DNA of 64,000 bases from Pseudarthrobacter sp. NIBRBAC000502772 (GCF_006517235.1 NZ_CP041188.1:3348001-3412000), one strand, 5' to 3'; positions 17,195 to 26,424 are shown, numbered from the stretch's first letter. Program-made: numbers and translations. The notes: generated from the sequence alone by a model not told the origin.

Positions 17195-18739
17195 TCACGC
17201 AGCTGCCGAGGCAGCCTGCCGGAGGCCAAGGGCCTGGCCGATGTCGTTGGTGTCGGGCATGTCGCGGTGCGACAGGTCCGCCAGGGTCCAGGCCAGCCGG
17301 AGAACCCTGTCATAGCCCCTGGCGGTCAGCACGCCCCGCTCCAGTGAGTGGTCCAGGATCCGCGTGGCGCCGGCCGGCAACCGCAGGGGGCCGCGCAGAA
17401 TTCGGCCGGGCACCTGCGAGTTCGTTTCCATTCCCAGGGGCCGCAGCCGTTCGGCCTGGCGCCGGCGTGCGTCGCCTACCCTCCGTGCCACGGCGGCTGT
17501 GTCTTCTTCGGCGCCCGCCTGGCCGAAGTCGGCCAGTGACACGCGCTCCACCTGCAGCTGGATATCCACCCGGTCCAGCAGCGGACCGGACATCCTGGCC
17601 ACGTAGCGGCGCCGCATCGTGGGCGTACATGTGCAGTCCAGGCCCTTTCCCGAAGCCTTGCCGCAGGGACAGGGATTGGCGGCAAGGACCAGCTGGAACC
17701 GGGCAGGGTAGGCTGCCGTTCCTGCCGAGCGGTGAATGACCAGCTCCCCGCTCTCCAGGGGCTGGCGGAGGGCGTCCAGGACGCGCCGTTCGTATTCCGG
17801 GGCCTCGTCCAGGAACAGGACACCGCGGTGTGCCCGCGACGCCGCACCCGGGCGCGGCAACCCCGATCCCCCGCCGATAATGGCGGCGGCTGTGGCCGAA
17901 TGATGCGGGTTTTCGAACGGCGGCCGCCGCACAAGCTGAACGGCGGATGAGGGAAGGCCGCAGAGGGAGTGGATGGCGGTGACTTCCATGGCCTCATTGT
18001 CGGCAAGGTCCGGCAGGAGACCGGGAAGTCTTTCGGCCAGCATGGTCTTGCCCGCACCCGGAGGTCCGGTCAGGAGCAGGTGGTGGGCACCGGCAGCGGC
18101 CACCTCGAGCGCACGTCTGGCTTCGCCCTGGCCGGAGACGTCGGCCATGTCAGGAACAGCCTGGGCCCCCGGTTCGGAGTCCCCGTGACCGGCCTCGTCC
18201 TCCGGCTCGAAGTCCAGTGCGAGCTCTTGCGGGTCTGCACCGAAGTCGAGCGCCAGCCGCGCCAGCGTGCGGTACCCCTTGACGTTGGCTCCAGGGACCA
18301 GCGATGCTTCGCCGAGGTTGGCGTGCGCGACCACCACGTCCGGATAGCCGGCCTGCACCGACGCCATCACTGCCGGCAGGATGCCGCGCACCGGCCGTAG
18401 CCGGCCATCCAGCCCGAGTTCGGCGATGAAGACGGTCCGGCCGGTGGGCTTGATGTCATTTGCGGCCCTCAGGACTGCCATGGTCACGGCAAGGTCGAAG
18501 CCGGAACCGCGTTTGGGCAGCGACGCGGGGATGAGGTTGGCCGTGATCTTCCGCCGGCTCAGCGGAATTCCGGAATTCTTGGCCGCGGAACGTATGCGCT
18601 CCTTGGCCTCGTTGAGGGCGGCGTCCGGGAGGCCCAGGATCACGAATGCCGGCAGGGTCTGGCCAATATCGGCTTCTACCTCGACGATGTACCCGTTCAA
18701 TCCCACCAGCGCCACGGAGTAGGCCCGGCCCAGCGCCAT
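17195..18739 (-). CDS. YifB/ComM family Mg-chelatase-like AAA+ ATPase
   Basis: A 514-residue protein: an N-terminal S5-like fold (residues 1-180), then an AAA+ domain with Walker A GPPGAGKT and Walker B GVLFLDEAPE, and a C-terminal Mg-chelatase-like domain. A cysteine cluster CPCGKASGKGLDCTCTP is typical of the family. ComM relatives act as helicases for branch migration during uptake of DNA. The ATG abuts the stop of the yraN-like gene with no gap, and dprA follows 13 bases on. There is a Glu/Asp-rich linker around residue 185-200. Confidence 0.93.
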   Translation of the reverse strand: MALGRAYSVALVGLNGYIVEVEADIGQTLPAFVILGLPDAALNEAKERIRSAAKNSGIPLSRRKITANLIPASLPKRGSGFDLAVTMAVLRAANDIKPTGRTVFIAELGLDGRLRPVRGILPAVMASVQAGYPDVVVAHANLGEASLVPGANVKGYRTLARLALDFGADPQELALDFEPEDEAGHGDSEPGAQAVPDMADVSGQGEARRALEVAAAGAHHLLLTGPPGAGKTMLAERLPGLLPDLADNEAMEVTAIHSLCGLPSSAVQLVRRPPFENPHHSATAAAIIGGGSGLPRPGAASRAHRGVLFLDEAPEYERRVLDALRQPLESGELVIHRSAGTAAYPARFQLVLAANPCPCGKASGKGLDCTCTPTMRRRYVARMSGPLLDRVDIQLQVERVSLADFGQAGAEEDTAAVARRVGDARRRQAERLRPLGMETNSQVPGRILRGPLRLPAGATRILDHSLERGVLTARGYDRVLRLAWTLADLSHRDMPDTNDIGQALGLRQAASAAA

Positions 18740-19096
18740 CTACCCCACCCCCTTGAGGTGTTCCACCAGGGGTTCGCCGCCGCCGTCGTCCACCACGGCA
18801 ATGACGTCCACGCGCCGTAGCGGCATCCGAAGCTCCCGGTCCCGGCACCACGCCGAACCGAGCCGATGCAGCCGGGCGAGTTTGTCCGGCCCCACGGCTT
18901 CGAACGGGTGCCCGTAGTCCAGGGAACGGCGGGTTTTCACCTCTGCGATGACCAGGGCGTCACCGTCCAGGGCCACAATGTCTATTTCACCCTCGGCGCA
19001 GCGCCAGTTGCGTTCCACCACCAGCATGCCGAGCGATTCAAGATAGCCGGCGGCGAGTTCCTCGCCGCGCCGGCCCAACAGGTCTTTGGATTTCAT
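18740..19096 (-). CDS. YraN/UPF0102 family nuclease-like protein
   Basis: A 118-residue restriction-endonuclease-fold protein. It has LGRRGEELAAGYLESLG, the catalytic-type motif GEIDIVALDG and EVKTR further on, that is the D-ExK pattern of the fold. The cellular role is unclear; the family often travels with comM and dprA. GGAGGT lies five bases before its ATG. It opens the yraN-comM-dprA set on the minus strand. Confidence 0.92.
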   Translation of the reverse strand: MKSKDLLGRRGEELAAGYLESLGMLVVERNWRCAEGEIDIVALDGDALVIAEVKTRRSLDYGHPFEAVGPDKLARLHRLGSAWCRDRELRMPLRRVDVIAVVDDGGGEPLVEHLKGVG

Positions 19097-19219
19097 TTCT
19101 ACCTCCGCAACCAGCCTGCAGTGGCAGGACAGCGGAGGACAGCAGGCTATTCGCGTATGTGGGCAACCCGGGAAAACGGCCCCAATACAGCGGGGCTGTG
19201 GAGGAGCAGTGGGCCGGCG

Positions 19220-19546
19220 TCAGTTGCCGAGGTCAGCGTCCTTCGGCAGGGCAAGTTCCTCGTTGCGGGGCAGTTCTTCGACGTTGACATCCTTGAACGT
19301 CAGGACACGGACTGTCTTCACGAACCGTGCCGAACGGTACACATCCCACACCCAGGCATCCTGGAGCGTCAGATCGAAGTAGACCTCGCCGTCGGCGCTT
19401 CGGGCCTGCAGGTCAACGTGGTTTGCGAGGTAAAAGCGGCGTTCGGTCTCGACAACGTAACTGAAGAGCCCGACAACATCGCGGTATTCACGGTAGAGCT
19501 GCAGCTCCATGTCGGTTTCATAGTTTTCAAGATCCTCTGCACTCAT
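19220..19546 (-). CDS. DUF2469 family protein
   Basis: A 108-residue acidic protein, MSAEDLENYETDMELQLYRE at the start, with YDVVGLFSY-like and VWDVYRSARFVKTVRVLTFKDVNVEEL blocks. This is the actinobacterial DUF2469 family, usually encoded beside ribonuclease HII; function unknown. The open frame extends 26 codons upstream, but the conserved start and a GGAAG nearby favour ATG 19546. Confidence 0.87.
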   Translation of the reverse strand: MSAEDLENYETDMELQLYREYRDVVGLFSYVVETERRFYLANHVDLQARSADGEVYFDLTLQDAWVWDVYRSARFVKTVRVLTFKDVNVEELPRNEELALPKDADLGN

Positions 19547-19639
19547 GCTTCCATCTTGCACCATCCAGGGCGCCGCAGTCGCAGCGTCCCCGCCGCATGA
19601 GCTCCAGACCAGTGCGGCAGGCACTGGAGCGGCACGGAA

Positions 19640-20329
19640 TCAGAGTTCGCCGCCCAGGAGGTTCCAACTCACCCGGTGGTACGGTGTGGCTCCGGCGGCG
19701 CGGAGCGCGTCCCGGTGAATTGCCGTGGCGTAGCCCTTGTTGACGTCCCAGCCAAACTCGGGGTATTCACCGTGCAGGCCGCGCATCTGCTCGTCGCGTT
19801 CCACCTTCGCAATCACGCTGGCTGCGGCCACGCTCAGGCACTGCATGTCCGCCTTGATCTTGGTGTGGACCGGGGAAGGCTGCCCCGCGGGCGAGAGCCA
19901 GTTGTGGCTGCCATCGAGCAGCACCACATCTGGGCTGATGCCAGCCGCAAGGATGTCCTGCCAGGCGCGCGTACCGGCCAGCCGCAGCGCAGCGATAATG
20001 CCCAATGCGTCGATCTCCCGCGCGGAAGCGTGTCCGACGGCGGACGCAACACTCCAGCGTCTGACCAGCGGTTCCAGCCGTTCCCGTTCGGCGGGGCTGA
20101 GGAGCTTGCTGTCCCGCACACCGGCCAGGGGCTTCTGGGTGTGGAGGTCCACGACGGCGATTCCGACGCTCACCGGTCCTGCCAGCGCCCCCCGTCCCAC
20201 TTCATCCACGCCGGCCAGGTAACGGGCGCCCTGCGCTTTGAACGTCCGCTCATGCCGGAGCGTCGGTGCTTTGGAGCGGACCCCGTCCGTCTTGCGGGCT
20301 GGATCCTCGGACCCGGTGGCCGGAATCAC
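19640..20329 (-). CDS. rnhB: Ribonuclease HII
   Basis: A 229-residue nuclease that cuts RNA in RNA-DNA hybrids and helps to remove misinserted ribonucleotides. The active-site motif [14 protein letters not shown] gives the Asp-Glu-Gly triad; [24 protein letters not shown] and the C-terminal [20 protein letters not shown] follow in family order. The start at GTG 20329 has GGAG five bases upstream; an in-frame GTG at 20335 is too close to that site. It begins eight bases after the lepB stop and continues the operon. Confidence 0.96.
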   Translation of the reverse strand: MIPATGSEDPARKTDGVRSKAPTLRHERTFKAQGARYLAGVDEVGRGALAGPVSVGIAVVDLHTQKPLAGVRDSKLLSPAERERLEPLVRRWSVASAVGHASAREIDALGIIAALRLAGTRAWQDILAAGISPDVVLLDGSHNWLSPAGQPSPVHTKIKADMQCLSVAAASVIAKVERDEQMRGLHGEYPEFGWDVNKGYATAIHRDALRAAGATPYHRVSWNLLGGEL

Positions 20330-20337
20330 TGACACTC

Positions 20338-21189
20338 CTAGCCTCCCGCAGGCACGTTCCGGAAGACGGCCGGATAATTGTCAAGGACAGTGATCCGGTT
20401 CAACGGCCATGCGATGACGGCGGCTTTGCCCTCTACGTCCACGAGGTCGACGAATCCGCCATTGGATTCCAGGTGCGAGCGGGAATCCGCGGAGTGGTTC
20501 CGGTTATCGCCCATGACCCAGACCTTTCCTTCCGGAACAACGACGTCGAAAGCACGGATCTGTGGTTCCTCAGCCCCGTTGACATAGGTTTCATCAATAG
20601 GAGATCCGTTGATGGTCAGTTTACCGCCGTCGTCGCAGCAGATCACTTTGTCACCGGGAAGCCCGATGACACGTTTGACGAGGTGCTGCTCGGAGTTGTC
20701 CGGCAGCAGTCCCACAAATATCAGGCCGTCCTGGACCCAGGTGAAAGGTCCATTCGGTTCCTCCGGTGCGGTGCTCAGCCAGCCCTTGGTATCACGGAAG
20801 ACCACAACGTCCCCGCGTGAGAGGGAAAACGGCTCCGGAACCAGCAGGTTCACGAAGATGCGGTCGTTGACGTCCAGGGTGCTGACCATGGACTCGGACG
20901 GAATATAGAACGCGCGGAACAGGAACGTCTTGATCAGGAAGGACAGCACCACGGCGATCACCACTACCGTGGCAACCTCCTTCAGCCAGACAAAGAGCTG
21001 GCTGGGGGCGGCGGGCTCGGAAGTCGGTGCCGCGGATCGCCTGCCGGACTGTGGCGCTGCCGGGCTGCCATCCGCCACGCCGTCGGAGGTGCCGTCGCCG
21101 GAAATCGCGTTGGCGGACATACCGTCGGTGTCGGCACCGGGGGCGCCGTCGCGAGGCGGCTCAGGTGTCCGGGCATTGTTCTCGGGCAT
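20338..21189 (-). CDS. lepB: Signal peptidase I (first of a tandem pair)
   Basis: A 283-residue inner-membrane protease that cleaves Sec and Tat signal peptides. After a 65-residue Ala/Pro/Ser-rich cytoplasmic leader comes one membrane segment ([18 protein letters not shown]). Next come the catalytic Ser in [11 protein letters not shown] and the Lys in [12 protein letters not shown], and then [12 protein letters not shown]. It starts directly after the stop of the second lepB gene (TAA then ATG), with GAGGA upstream, so the two are coupled. The long N-terminal extension is unlike its neighbour's. Confidence 0.95.
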   Translation of the reverse strand: MPENNARTPEPPRDGAPGADTDGMSANAISGDGTSDGVADGSPAAPQSGRRSAAPTSEPAAPSQLFVWLKEVATVVVIAVVLSFLIKTFLFRAFYIPSESMVSTLDVNDRIFVNLLVPEPFSLSRGDVVVFRDTKGWLSTAPEEPNGPFTWVQDGLIFVGLLPDNSEQHLVKRVIGLPGDKVICCDDGGKLTINGSPIDETYVNGAEEPQIRAFDVVVPEGKVWVMGDNRNHSADSRSHLESNGGFVDLVDVEGKAAVIAWPLNRITVLDNYPAVFRNVPAGG

Positions 21190-21867
21190 TTACTGTCCGT
21201 CCTCTGTTGTTGATCCTGCCGCTGGCGGCCGTGGTACTGCAGCAAATCTATCAAGTGGCCAAACGATCTGGACCGGCCTGCCGATGACATGGTCCATTGG
21301 CACCATGCCTCCGCCGGGCGCACCGAGCAGGCTGCGCGAATCAGCGGATGCCGAGCGGTGGTCACCGAGCAGCCAAAGCCTTCCGTCGGGCACCACGGCG
21401 CTGAAGACCTGCGTGCTTGGGCTGTCTCCGTCGAACAGATACGGCTCGTTGAGTGCCTCGCCGTTGACGGTGATCTTTCCGTCTGCATCGCAGCAAACCA
21501 CGGTGTCCCCCGGCATGCCGATGACACGTTTGACGTACGTGGTGTCACTGCCGGCCAGGCCTAGCCACTGCCCGGCCGCTGCAAGGGTATCCAGAAGGGG
21601 GCCCTTCCCACTGTGCAGGGGAGCAAACGAACCCCGGCCGTCGAAGACCACAATGTCGCCCCGACGGATGGGTTCGGCATGGAAGTCTGTCCTGGAGACC
21701 AGGATGCGGTCCCCTTTCGCAAGGACCGGTTCCATGGATTCGGACGGTATGTAATAGACATCCAGCCACAGGGAACGGACCAGCCCGCTGATAGCCACCG
21801 CCAGGACAACTGCCAGGAACGCAAAACGCCAGCCCATTCGTCTGGGCTGGCGTTTTGTCTGGTCCAT
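21190..21867 (-). CDS. lepB: Signal peptidase I (second of a tandem pair)
   Basis: A 225-residue paralogue of the adjacent signal peptidase, with one N-terminal membrane segment (FAFLAVVLAVAISGLV), catalytic Ser in YYIPSESMEPVL, Lys in TYVKRVIGMPGD and LLGDHRSASADSR. Both copies keep all catalytic residues, so both should be active. Its first 13 codons (TKRQPRRMGWRF) are written within a perfect 14-base inverted repeat that looks like the rplS terminator. An internal ATG at residue 11 is a possible alternative start. Confidence 0.94.
   Translation of the reverse strand: MDQTKRQPRRMGWRFAFLAVVLAVAISGLVRSLWLDVYYIPSESMEPVLAKGDRILVSRTDFHAEPIRRGDIVVFDGRGSFAPLHSGKGPLLDTLAAAGQWLGLAGSDTTYVKRVIGMPGDTVVCCDADGKITVNGEALNEPYLFDGDSPSTQVFSAVVPDGRLWLLGDHRSASADSRSLLGAPGGGMVPMDHVIGRPVQIVWPLDRFAAVPRPPAAGSTTEDGQ
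21823..21856 (-). terminator. Terminator-like hairpin inside the 5' end of the second lepB
   Basis: AAAACGCCAGCCCA (21823-21836) and TGGGCTGGCGTTTT (21843-21856) form a perfect 14-base stem with a 6-base loop and A/T runs on both flanks. It lies 96 bases downstream of rplS yet covers codons 4 to 15 of the second lepB. Confidence 0.65.
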
Positions 21868-21951
21868 GATCCGTATTCCTGGGGCGCTGTTGCGAAGGGC
21901 TCCGGCGCTGGCCTGGTACGGCTGGGGCCTGCTTTGTAGGTCCCTGGGGAC

Positions 21952-22311
21952 TTACTTCTTGGGCTGGAAGTCGCGCTTTTCCTTGATTTTCGCAGCCTTG
22001 CCGCGCAGGTCGCGCATGTAGTACAGCTTCGCGCGGCGCACGTCACCCTTGGAGACAACTTCGATCTTGTCGATGATCGGGGAGTGCACCGGGAAGGTAC
22101 GCTCCACACCGACGCCGAAGGAGACCTTGCGGATGGTGAAGGTTTCGCGGAGACCGTCGCCGTGGCGGCCCAGGACGAAGCCCTGGAATACCTGGACACG
22201 GGAGTTCTTGCCTTCGATGATGTTCACGTGAACCTTGAGGGTGTCACCCGCGCGGAAGACAGGAACATCGGTGCGCAGCGAGGCTGCATCTACGGAATCG
22301 AGAATATGCAT
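21952..22311 (-). CDS. rplS: Ribosomal protein L19
   Basis: A 119-residue large-subunit protein at the 30S-50S interface. [24 protein letters not shown] is the conserved N terminus, and [16 protein letters not shown] and [22 protein letters not shown] blocks follow. ATG 22311 is chosen because it gives the family start and has GGAG eight bases upstream; the frame has another start eight codons earlier. It follows trmD after a 243-base gap, a common rpsP-rimM-trmD-rplS order. Confidence 0.97.
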   Translation of the reverse strand: MHILDSVDAASLRTDVPVFRAGDTLKVHVNIIEGKNSRVQVFQGFVLGRHGDGLRETFTIRKVSFGVGVERTFPVHSPIIDKIEVVSKGDVRRAKLYYMRDLRGKAAKIKEKRDFQPKK

Positions 22312-22554
22312 AATTGCACTCCTGGTGAACGCCACAGGTCATTCACTTTGGGTCACGGCGGGCAAGCCCGGAAGTACCGGAAATTACCGCCGAAAATTAA
22401 GTGGGGCCGGTTCCTTCACTGATTGAAGGTCCCGGGGTGTCCAGCTGTTGGTTGCGCTCCCCCTGTGGCAGGTGCGGACCCAGCAGACACAAAGACTAAT
22501 TTTGCCACACTCGCGGGCCTACAGCCAATCGCCTTGGACCACGGACGCGCCGGT
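22312..22554 (-). other. Untranslated gap between trmD and rplS
   Basis: 243 bases with no supported gene. It is long for the interior of this operon, so it probably holds a separate rplS promoter or leader. I see no clear hairpin terminator or known ribosomal leader motif. The small open frames here have no start site or pattern. Confidence 0.5.
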
Positions 22555-23427
22555 TCAGGTTGAGGCGTCGGTTCCGGTGTCCGTGCTGGTATCTGCCTGC
22601 CGTCGCGCCAGGAGGTGACCGTCGACGACGTCGTACCCGAGGTCGGCGAAGGCCGTCCGGTCGGCACGTGGCAGCTTCCCTGCGTCGAACGTTTCCAGGA
22701 GGTCCGGACGGCGTTCCGCCGTCCGCCGATACTGCTCGTGGCGGCGCCACTGCGCGATCTTCCCGTGGTTGCCGCTCAGCAGCACTGCCGGGACATCCCG
22801 GTCACGCCAGCTGGCGGGCTTGGTATACACGGGGTATTCCAGCAGCCCGTCCGAATGCGACTCCTCCACCAGGGAATCAGGGTTGCCCACGACGCCTGGC
22901 AGCAACCTGCCGATGGCTTCGACCATGGCCAAAACGGCTACTTCGCCGCCGTTCAGCACATAGTCACCAAGGCTCATGGGGCGCACCGTGAAATGCTCTT
23001 CCGCCCACTCGATGACACGCTCGTCGATGCCCTCATAGCGGCCGCAGGCAAAAACCAGCTGGTCCTCTTCTGCGAGCTCATGGGCAAGGGCCTGGTTGAA
23101 GCGCTCCCCTGCCGGCGACGGGACGATCAGAACCGGTTTGGCGGGCTCGGCCGCCGTGGCCTCGGCACCCGCTGCGGCTTCACCGGATCCGGCCACAGCA
23201 GCTGCGGCAACAGCAGCCAACGCCTGTGCCCAAGGCTCGGGCTTCATGACCATGCCCGCGCCGCCGCCGTACGGCGTGTCGTCCACTGAGCGGTGCTTGT
23301 CGGTGGTGAAATCACGCAGGTCATGGACGCGCAGGTCCAACAGGCCGTCCTGGCGGGCCTTGCCAATGAGCGAGAGCTCCAGGGGCGCCAGGTACTCCGG
23401 GAAGATACTGACGACGTCGATTCTCAT
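22555..23427 (-). CDS. trmD: tRNA (guanine-37-N1)-methyltransferase
   Basis: A 290-residue SPOUT-class methyltransferase that methylates G37 in tRNAs reading CNN codons, preventing frameshifts. Conserved blocks are [53 protein letters not shown] and the knot region GVVGNPDSL. An Ala-rich insert at about residues 70-97 ([17 protein letters not shown]) lengthens it relative to E. coli. Its ATG directly abuts the rimM stop. Confidence 0.96.
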   Translation of the reverse strand: MRIDVVSIFPEYLAPLELSLIGKARQDGLLDLRVHDLRDFTTDKHRSVDDTPYGGGAGMVMKPEPWAQALAAVAAAAVAGSGEAAAGAEATAAEPAKPVLIVPSPAGERFNQALAHELAEEDQLVFACGRYEGIDERVIEWAEEHFTVRPMSLGDYVLNGGEVAVLAMVEAIGRLLPGVVGNPDSLVEESHSDGLLEYPVYTKPASWRDRDVPAVLLSGNHGKIAQWRRHEQYRRTAERRPDLLETFDAGKLPRADRTAFADLGYDVVDGHLLARRQADTSTDTGTDAST

Positions 23428-23958
23428 CTACGCGTTTTCCTCCGCTTCGCCGTCGTTGACCTCAAAGAGACCGTCCGGCGGCGTCAGCAGGACGAAGCCA
23501 CCGGCCACATTGACCTCCGGAACGATCTGCTCCACAAACGGGACAAGGATTTCCTTGCCGTCCGGCGTTTCAACCACGAGCAGGTCCTGGACCGGCAAGG
23601 TGTGCAGGGCGGCGATCTTGCCGACCACCTGCGACCCGACGCGCGCCTCGAGCCCTACCAGTTCGTGCTCGTACCAGCCTTCGTCGTCGTCCTCGTCCAG
23701 CTCTTCGGTTTCGATGAAAAGCTTGGCGCCGCGCAGGGTCTCTGCCTGGTTGCGGGTCTCGATTCCTTCGAATGCGAGCAGCAGGATGTCCTTGTTCCAG
23801 CGCGCACCCTCAACAATGAGCGGGCCGGCCGATGCAGGCTCCACCACAAACTCGGTACCGGGAACAAACCGGTCCCCCGGAGCGTCGGTCAGCACCTGGA
23901 CCGTCACTTCGCCGCGGATTCCATGCGGTTTGCCGATTCGTGCCACCTGAAGCTGCAT
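23428..23958 (-). CDS. rimM: Ribosome maturation factor RimM
   Basis: A 176-residue 16S rRNA-processing factor that binds S19 during 30S head assembly. The N-terminal RimM barrel begins MQLQVARIGKPHGIRGEVTVQ; the C-terminal PRC-barrel includes YYEHELVGLEARV-like sequence and VPFVEQIVPEVNVAGG. ATG 23958 has GAGGAACAG directly upstream; the longer frame overlaps the hairpin before the gene and is not conserved. A stretch of acidic residues (EELDEDDDEG) lies between the two domains. Confidence 0.95.
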   Translation of the reverse strand: MQLQVARIGKPHGIRGEVTVQVLTDAPGDRFVPGTEFVVEPASAGPLIVEGARWNKDILLLAFEGIETRNQAETLRGAKLFIETEELDEDDDEGWYEHELVGLEARVGSQVVGKIAALHTLPVQDLLVVETPDGKEILVPFVEQIVPEVNVAGGFVLLTPPDGLFEVNDGEAEENA

Positions 23959-24009
23959 CTGTTCCTCTGTTTCGGTTTGTGGATTCTCCACGGTCTTGTG
24001 GTGAAAGCA

Positions 24010-24047
24010 CTCCGGCCCCTCCACCGTTGCTGGTGGAAGGGCCGGAG
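24010..24047 (-). terminator. Hairpin between khpA and rimM
   Basis: CTCCGGCCC-C-TCCACC (24010-24025) pairs with GGTGGA-A-GGGCCGGAG (24032-24047) with one mismatch and a 6-base loop. On the transcribed strand only CTTTC follows, so it may be an attenuator or an RNA-processing or stability stem between rpsP-khpA and rimM-trmD. Confidence 0.55.
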
Positions 24048-24070
24048 CAAAAACTGATGTTGCTGAGCGC

Positions 24071-24313
24071 TTAGCGGCGGCGGTCGGTATCGACGACGTC
24101 GACCCTGACCGGCTCGCCGTCTGCCAGTGCCGCCACAACGGTGCGCAATGCCCGTGCCGTACGGCCCTGGCGGCCGATCACCCGTCCCAGGTCATCCTGA
24201 TGAACACGAACCTCGAGGGTGTCCCCGCGGCGGTTGTTCTTCGAGCTGACCTTGACATCTTCCGGCGAATCAACGATTCCCCGGACGAGGTGTTCGAGCG
24301 CTTCTGCCAGCAA
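24071..24313 (-). CDS. khpA: KH-domain RNA-binding protein KhpA
   Basis: An 80-residue protein that is one KH domain. The GxxG loop is GRVIGRQGRTARALRTVV, flanked by LEVRVHQDD. KhpA acts with KhpB as an RNA chaperone and affects cell elongation in Firmicutes; the role here is inferred. It follows rpsP after one base and precedes rimM, the standard order. Confidence 0.94.
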   Translation of the reverse strand: MLAEALEHLVRGIVDSPEDVKVSSKNNRRGDTLEVRVHQDDLGRVIGRQGRTARALRTVVAALADGEPVRVDVVDTDRRR

Positions 24314-24314
24314 T

Positions 24315-24731
24315 CTACTCAGCCTCGGTGGTCTCTGCTTCGGCCGGGGCCTCGGCTGCGTCAGACTGCTTTGACTTCTTGGTGATGGCTTCCGGGATGA
24401 TCACGGAACCCTTTTCCGGGGCAACAAAGGCAGCCTTCGGAGCTTTGGTCTTCAGGGTGCCTTCCTGGCCCGGCAGGCCCTTGAACTTCTGCCAGTCACC
24501 GGTGATCTTCAGGATCGCGGCAACCTGCTCGGACGGCTGTGCGCCGACGCCGAGCCAGTACTGGGCACGGTCCGTGTCCACCTCGATGTATGAGGGCTCT
24601 TCGGTGGGGTGGTACTTGCCGATCTCTTCGATGGCACGGCCGTCACGCTTGGAGCGTGCGTCCATGACGACGATGCGGTAGTACGGTGCGCGCATCTTGC
24701 CAAAGCGCTTAAGGCGAATCTTTACGGCCAC
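24315..24731 (-). CDS. rpsP: Ribosomal protein S16
   Basis: A 138-residue small-subunit assembly protein. [24 protein letters not shown] is the conserved N terminus, followed by [14 protein letters not shown]. The core ends near residue 80; a 55-residue Ala/Glu/Lys-rich tail follows, as is common in actinobacteria. I choose GTG 24731, which yields the family start; an in-frame GTG at 24743 lies on top of the AGGAG ribosome site. It heads the rpsP-khpA-rimM-trmD set. Confidence 0.95.
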   Translation of the reverse strand: MAVKIRLKRFGKMRAPYYRIVVMDARSKRDGRAIEEIGKYHPTEEPSYIEVDTDRAQYWLGVGAQPSEQVAAILKITGDWQKFKGLPGQEGTLKTKAPKAAFVAPEKGSVIIPEAITKKSKQSDAAEAPAEAETTEAE

Positions 24732-24942
24732 TTTTGTGGTCACTCCTGTTTCAGAAAAGGGGTGAACCGACGTTCTGCACCCGTGGGGCGGGCCATACTT
24801 GAGGGTTCGAAGGACAGGATCCGGACGCGGAGAGAGGGGCCACGCAGATCGAGTACCTGTTTATTGTGCCAGATCAGCGTCCGGATTTCGACTTGACACG
24901 TCGGGATGGGGCAGCGGGCGGACCCGGCGGGCCACGGCCGGC

Positions 24943-25380
24943 CTACGACGACCAGACATACACCCCGGTGCGTGCGGCGTCATCGACGGAGTTGGCAAGC
25001 TCAGCGAACTGCTGGACATACGTCCGGGCCTCGGCCACGCCGAACGGCATGTCATCCTGGGCGGCCCACTTTTCAGCGACGTCGTCCAGGACATTGCCTT
25101 CGCCTTCAGTCTCGTAGCTGAGCAGGTCCGCGAGCGCACGCACCATGGCCGGCGGGACCCCGAGGAGGGAATCGCTGGCCACGTCAACCATGGCCAGCTC
25201 GTAGTCCGCGCCACCGGCGTGCACAGCAACGCCGGCAAGGTCGCCAAGCTGCTCGATTTCGAAATCGCTGATTCCGGGAATCCGCAGGGCCTGGCCCGCC
25301 GGGGAGCCGCCTGCATCCAGGACGCCCGCCCGCTTCAGCGCGGCATCGTGAGTGGAAACAAAAATTTCAGTGAAACCCAT
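24943..25380 (-). CDS. Uncharacterised acidic protein
   Basis: I do not recognise this 145-residue soluble protein. It starts MGFTEIFVSTHDAALKRAGVLDAGG and includes ISDFEIEQLGDLAGVAVHAGGADYEL, MVRALADLLSYETEGEGNVLDDVAEKWAAQDD and a C terminus TGVYVWSS. It has no signal peptide or membrane segment and is mostly helical by appearance, with several Asp/Glu clusters. GAGGG eight bases before ATG 25380 supports that start over the in-frame ATG at 25395. It stands alone between rpsP and the VOC gene on the same strand, and no terminator is evident. Confidence 0.7.
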   Translation of the reverse strand: MGFTEIFVSTHDAALKRAGVLDAGGSPAGQALRIPGISDFEIEQLGDLAGVAVHAGGADYELAMVDVASDSLLGVPPAMVRALADLLSYETEGEGNVLDDVAEKWAAQDDMPFGVAEARTYVQQFAELANSVDDAARTGVYVWSS

Positions 25381-25493
25381 GGGAACAGCCCTCATTCCGT
25401 CGACGGTGCGGCCTGGAAGGGCAGCAGCAAGTGCCACCCCGGCCGTTCAGAATCAGCCTAGTACAAGGCAGGCCGCACATTTGGCAGCCGCAC

Positions 25494-26369
25494 TCAGCGG
25501 ACGGCGACCCGGATATTGTTGCGCCACGGGTCCTCGAAGCGAAGCTCGGCGCCCGTGTGGTGCGAGGCCACACCGGCGACCTTCAGGCGGTCGGCGAGCG
25601 CTCCGACGTCATCCCCGGAAGGGACCTCGATGAGCACTTCGCCGAGGCCCAGGGTGTCCTTGCGGGGACCGGCTCCGCGGCTGTTCCAGACGTTCATCGC
25701 CATGTGGTGGTGATACCGGCCCGCTGAGACAAACAGTGCCTGCCCGTGCCAGCCGGCGGTCTTTTCGAAGCCCAGCGTGCCCACGTAGAAATCGTGCGCA
25801 GACTGGACGTCGCCCACCTGGAGGTGGACGTGGCCCACGCCGGCTTCGCTGGCCCGCTGGCCCGCCACGGATTCCTGGGTCAGGTGCTGCTCGAGGTAGC
25901 GCTGCGGCGGCAGTGCCAGGCTGTCCATCACTACATCCTTCCCGTTCCACGACCAGTTTTCGCGGGGCCTGTCCCAGTACAGTTCGACGCCGTTGCCCTC
26001 GGGGTCGTTGAAGTAGAAGGCCTCGCTGACGAGGTGGTCGGCGCTGCCGGTGAAGGACCGGGGTTCGTACTGGGCGGCGGTGGCTACCGTGGCGGCAAGC
26101 GAAGCCTGGTCGTCAAACAGCAGTGCGGTGTGGAACAGCCCGGCCTCTCCCCTGCCAGGCAGATTCAAGGACGGGGCGGCCGCGAGATGGACCAGCGGGC
26201 GTTGAAGGCGGCCAAGATAGACGCCGCCGTCCTGTTCCGCGACGATCTCCAGGCCGAGCGCACGCTGGTAGTAGTCGGTCATCAGCTTCATGTCGCCCAC
26301 CTTGAGCATCACGGTGCCCATGGAGAGGTCGGCAGGAAGGAGATCCCGGCTGGTGGCTTCTGCAGTCAT
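25494..26369 (-). CDS. Double-VOC-domain protein, catechol-2,3-dioxygenase-like (CatE type)
   Basis: A 291-residue protein with two vicinal-oxygen-chelate domains. The N-terminal one starts MGTVMLKVGDMKLMTDYYQRALGLEIV and includes FYFNDPEGNGVELYWDRP; the second starts VGHVHLQVGDVQSAHDFYVGTLGFEKT and includes YHHHMAMNVWN. These resemble Bacillus CatE/MhqO-type ring-cleaving dioxygenases that detoxify quinones, and metal ligands (His, His, Glu) are plausible at HVHLQ, HHHMAMN and EVLIEV. The start at 26369 has GGGAG upstream. A palindromic operator candidate lies 55 bases upstream, which fits MarR-type control. Confidence 0.85.
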   Translation of the reverse strand: MTAEATSRDLLPADLSMGTVMLKVGDMKLMTDYYQRALGLEIVAEQDGGVYLGRLQRPLVHLAAAPSLNLPGRGEAGLFHTALLFDDQASLAATVATAAQYEPRSFTGSADHLVSEAFYFNDPEGNGVELYWDRPRENWSWNGKDVVMDSLALPPQRYLEQHLTQESVAGQRASEAGVGHVHLQVGDVQSAHDFYVGTLGFEKTAGWHGQALFVSAGRYHHHMAMNVWNSRGAGPRKDTLGLGEVLIEVPSGDDVGALADRLKVAGVASHHTGAELRFEDPWRNNIRVAVR

Positions 26370-26424
26370 GTGAAAACTCCCGGTCCGTTGGCCTTCGGAT
26401 GGAAGGCGGCTATGCTTCCAATTT

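Noticed and set aside
22416..22667. 83-codon minus-strand frame before rplS
   Set aside because: It overlaps the end of trmD in another frame and has a Pro/Thr/Arg shadow composition without a start signal.
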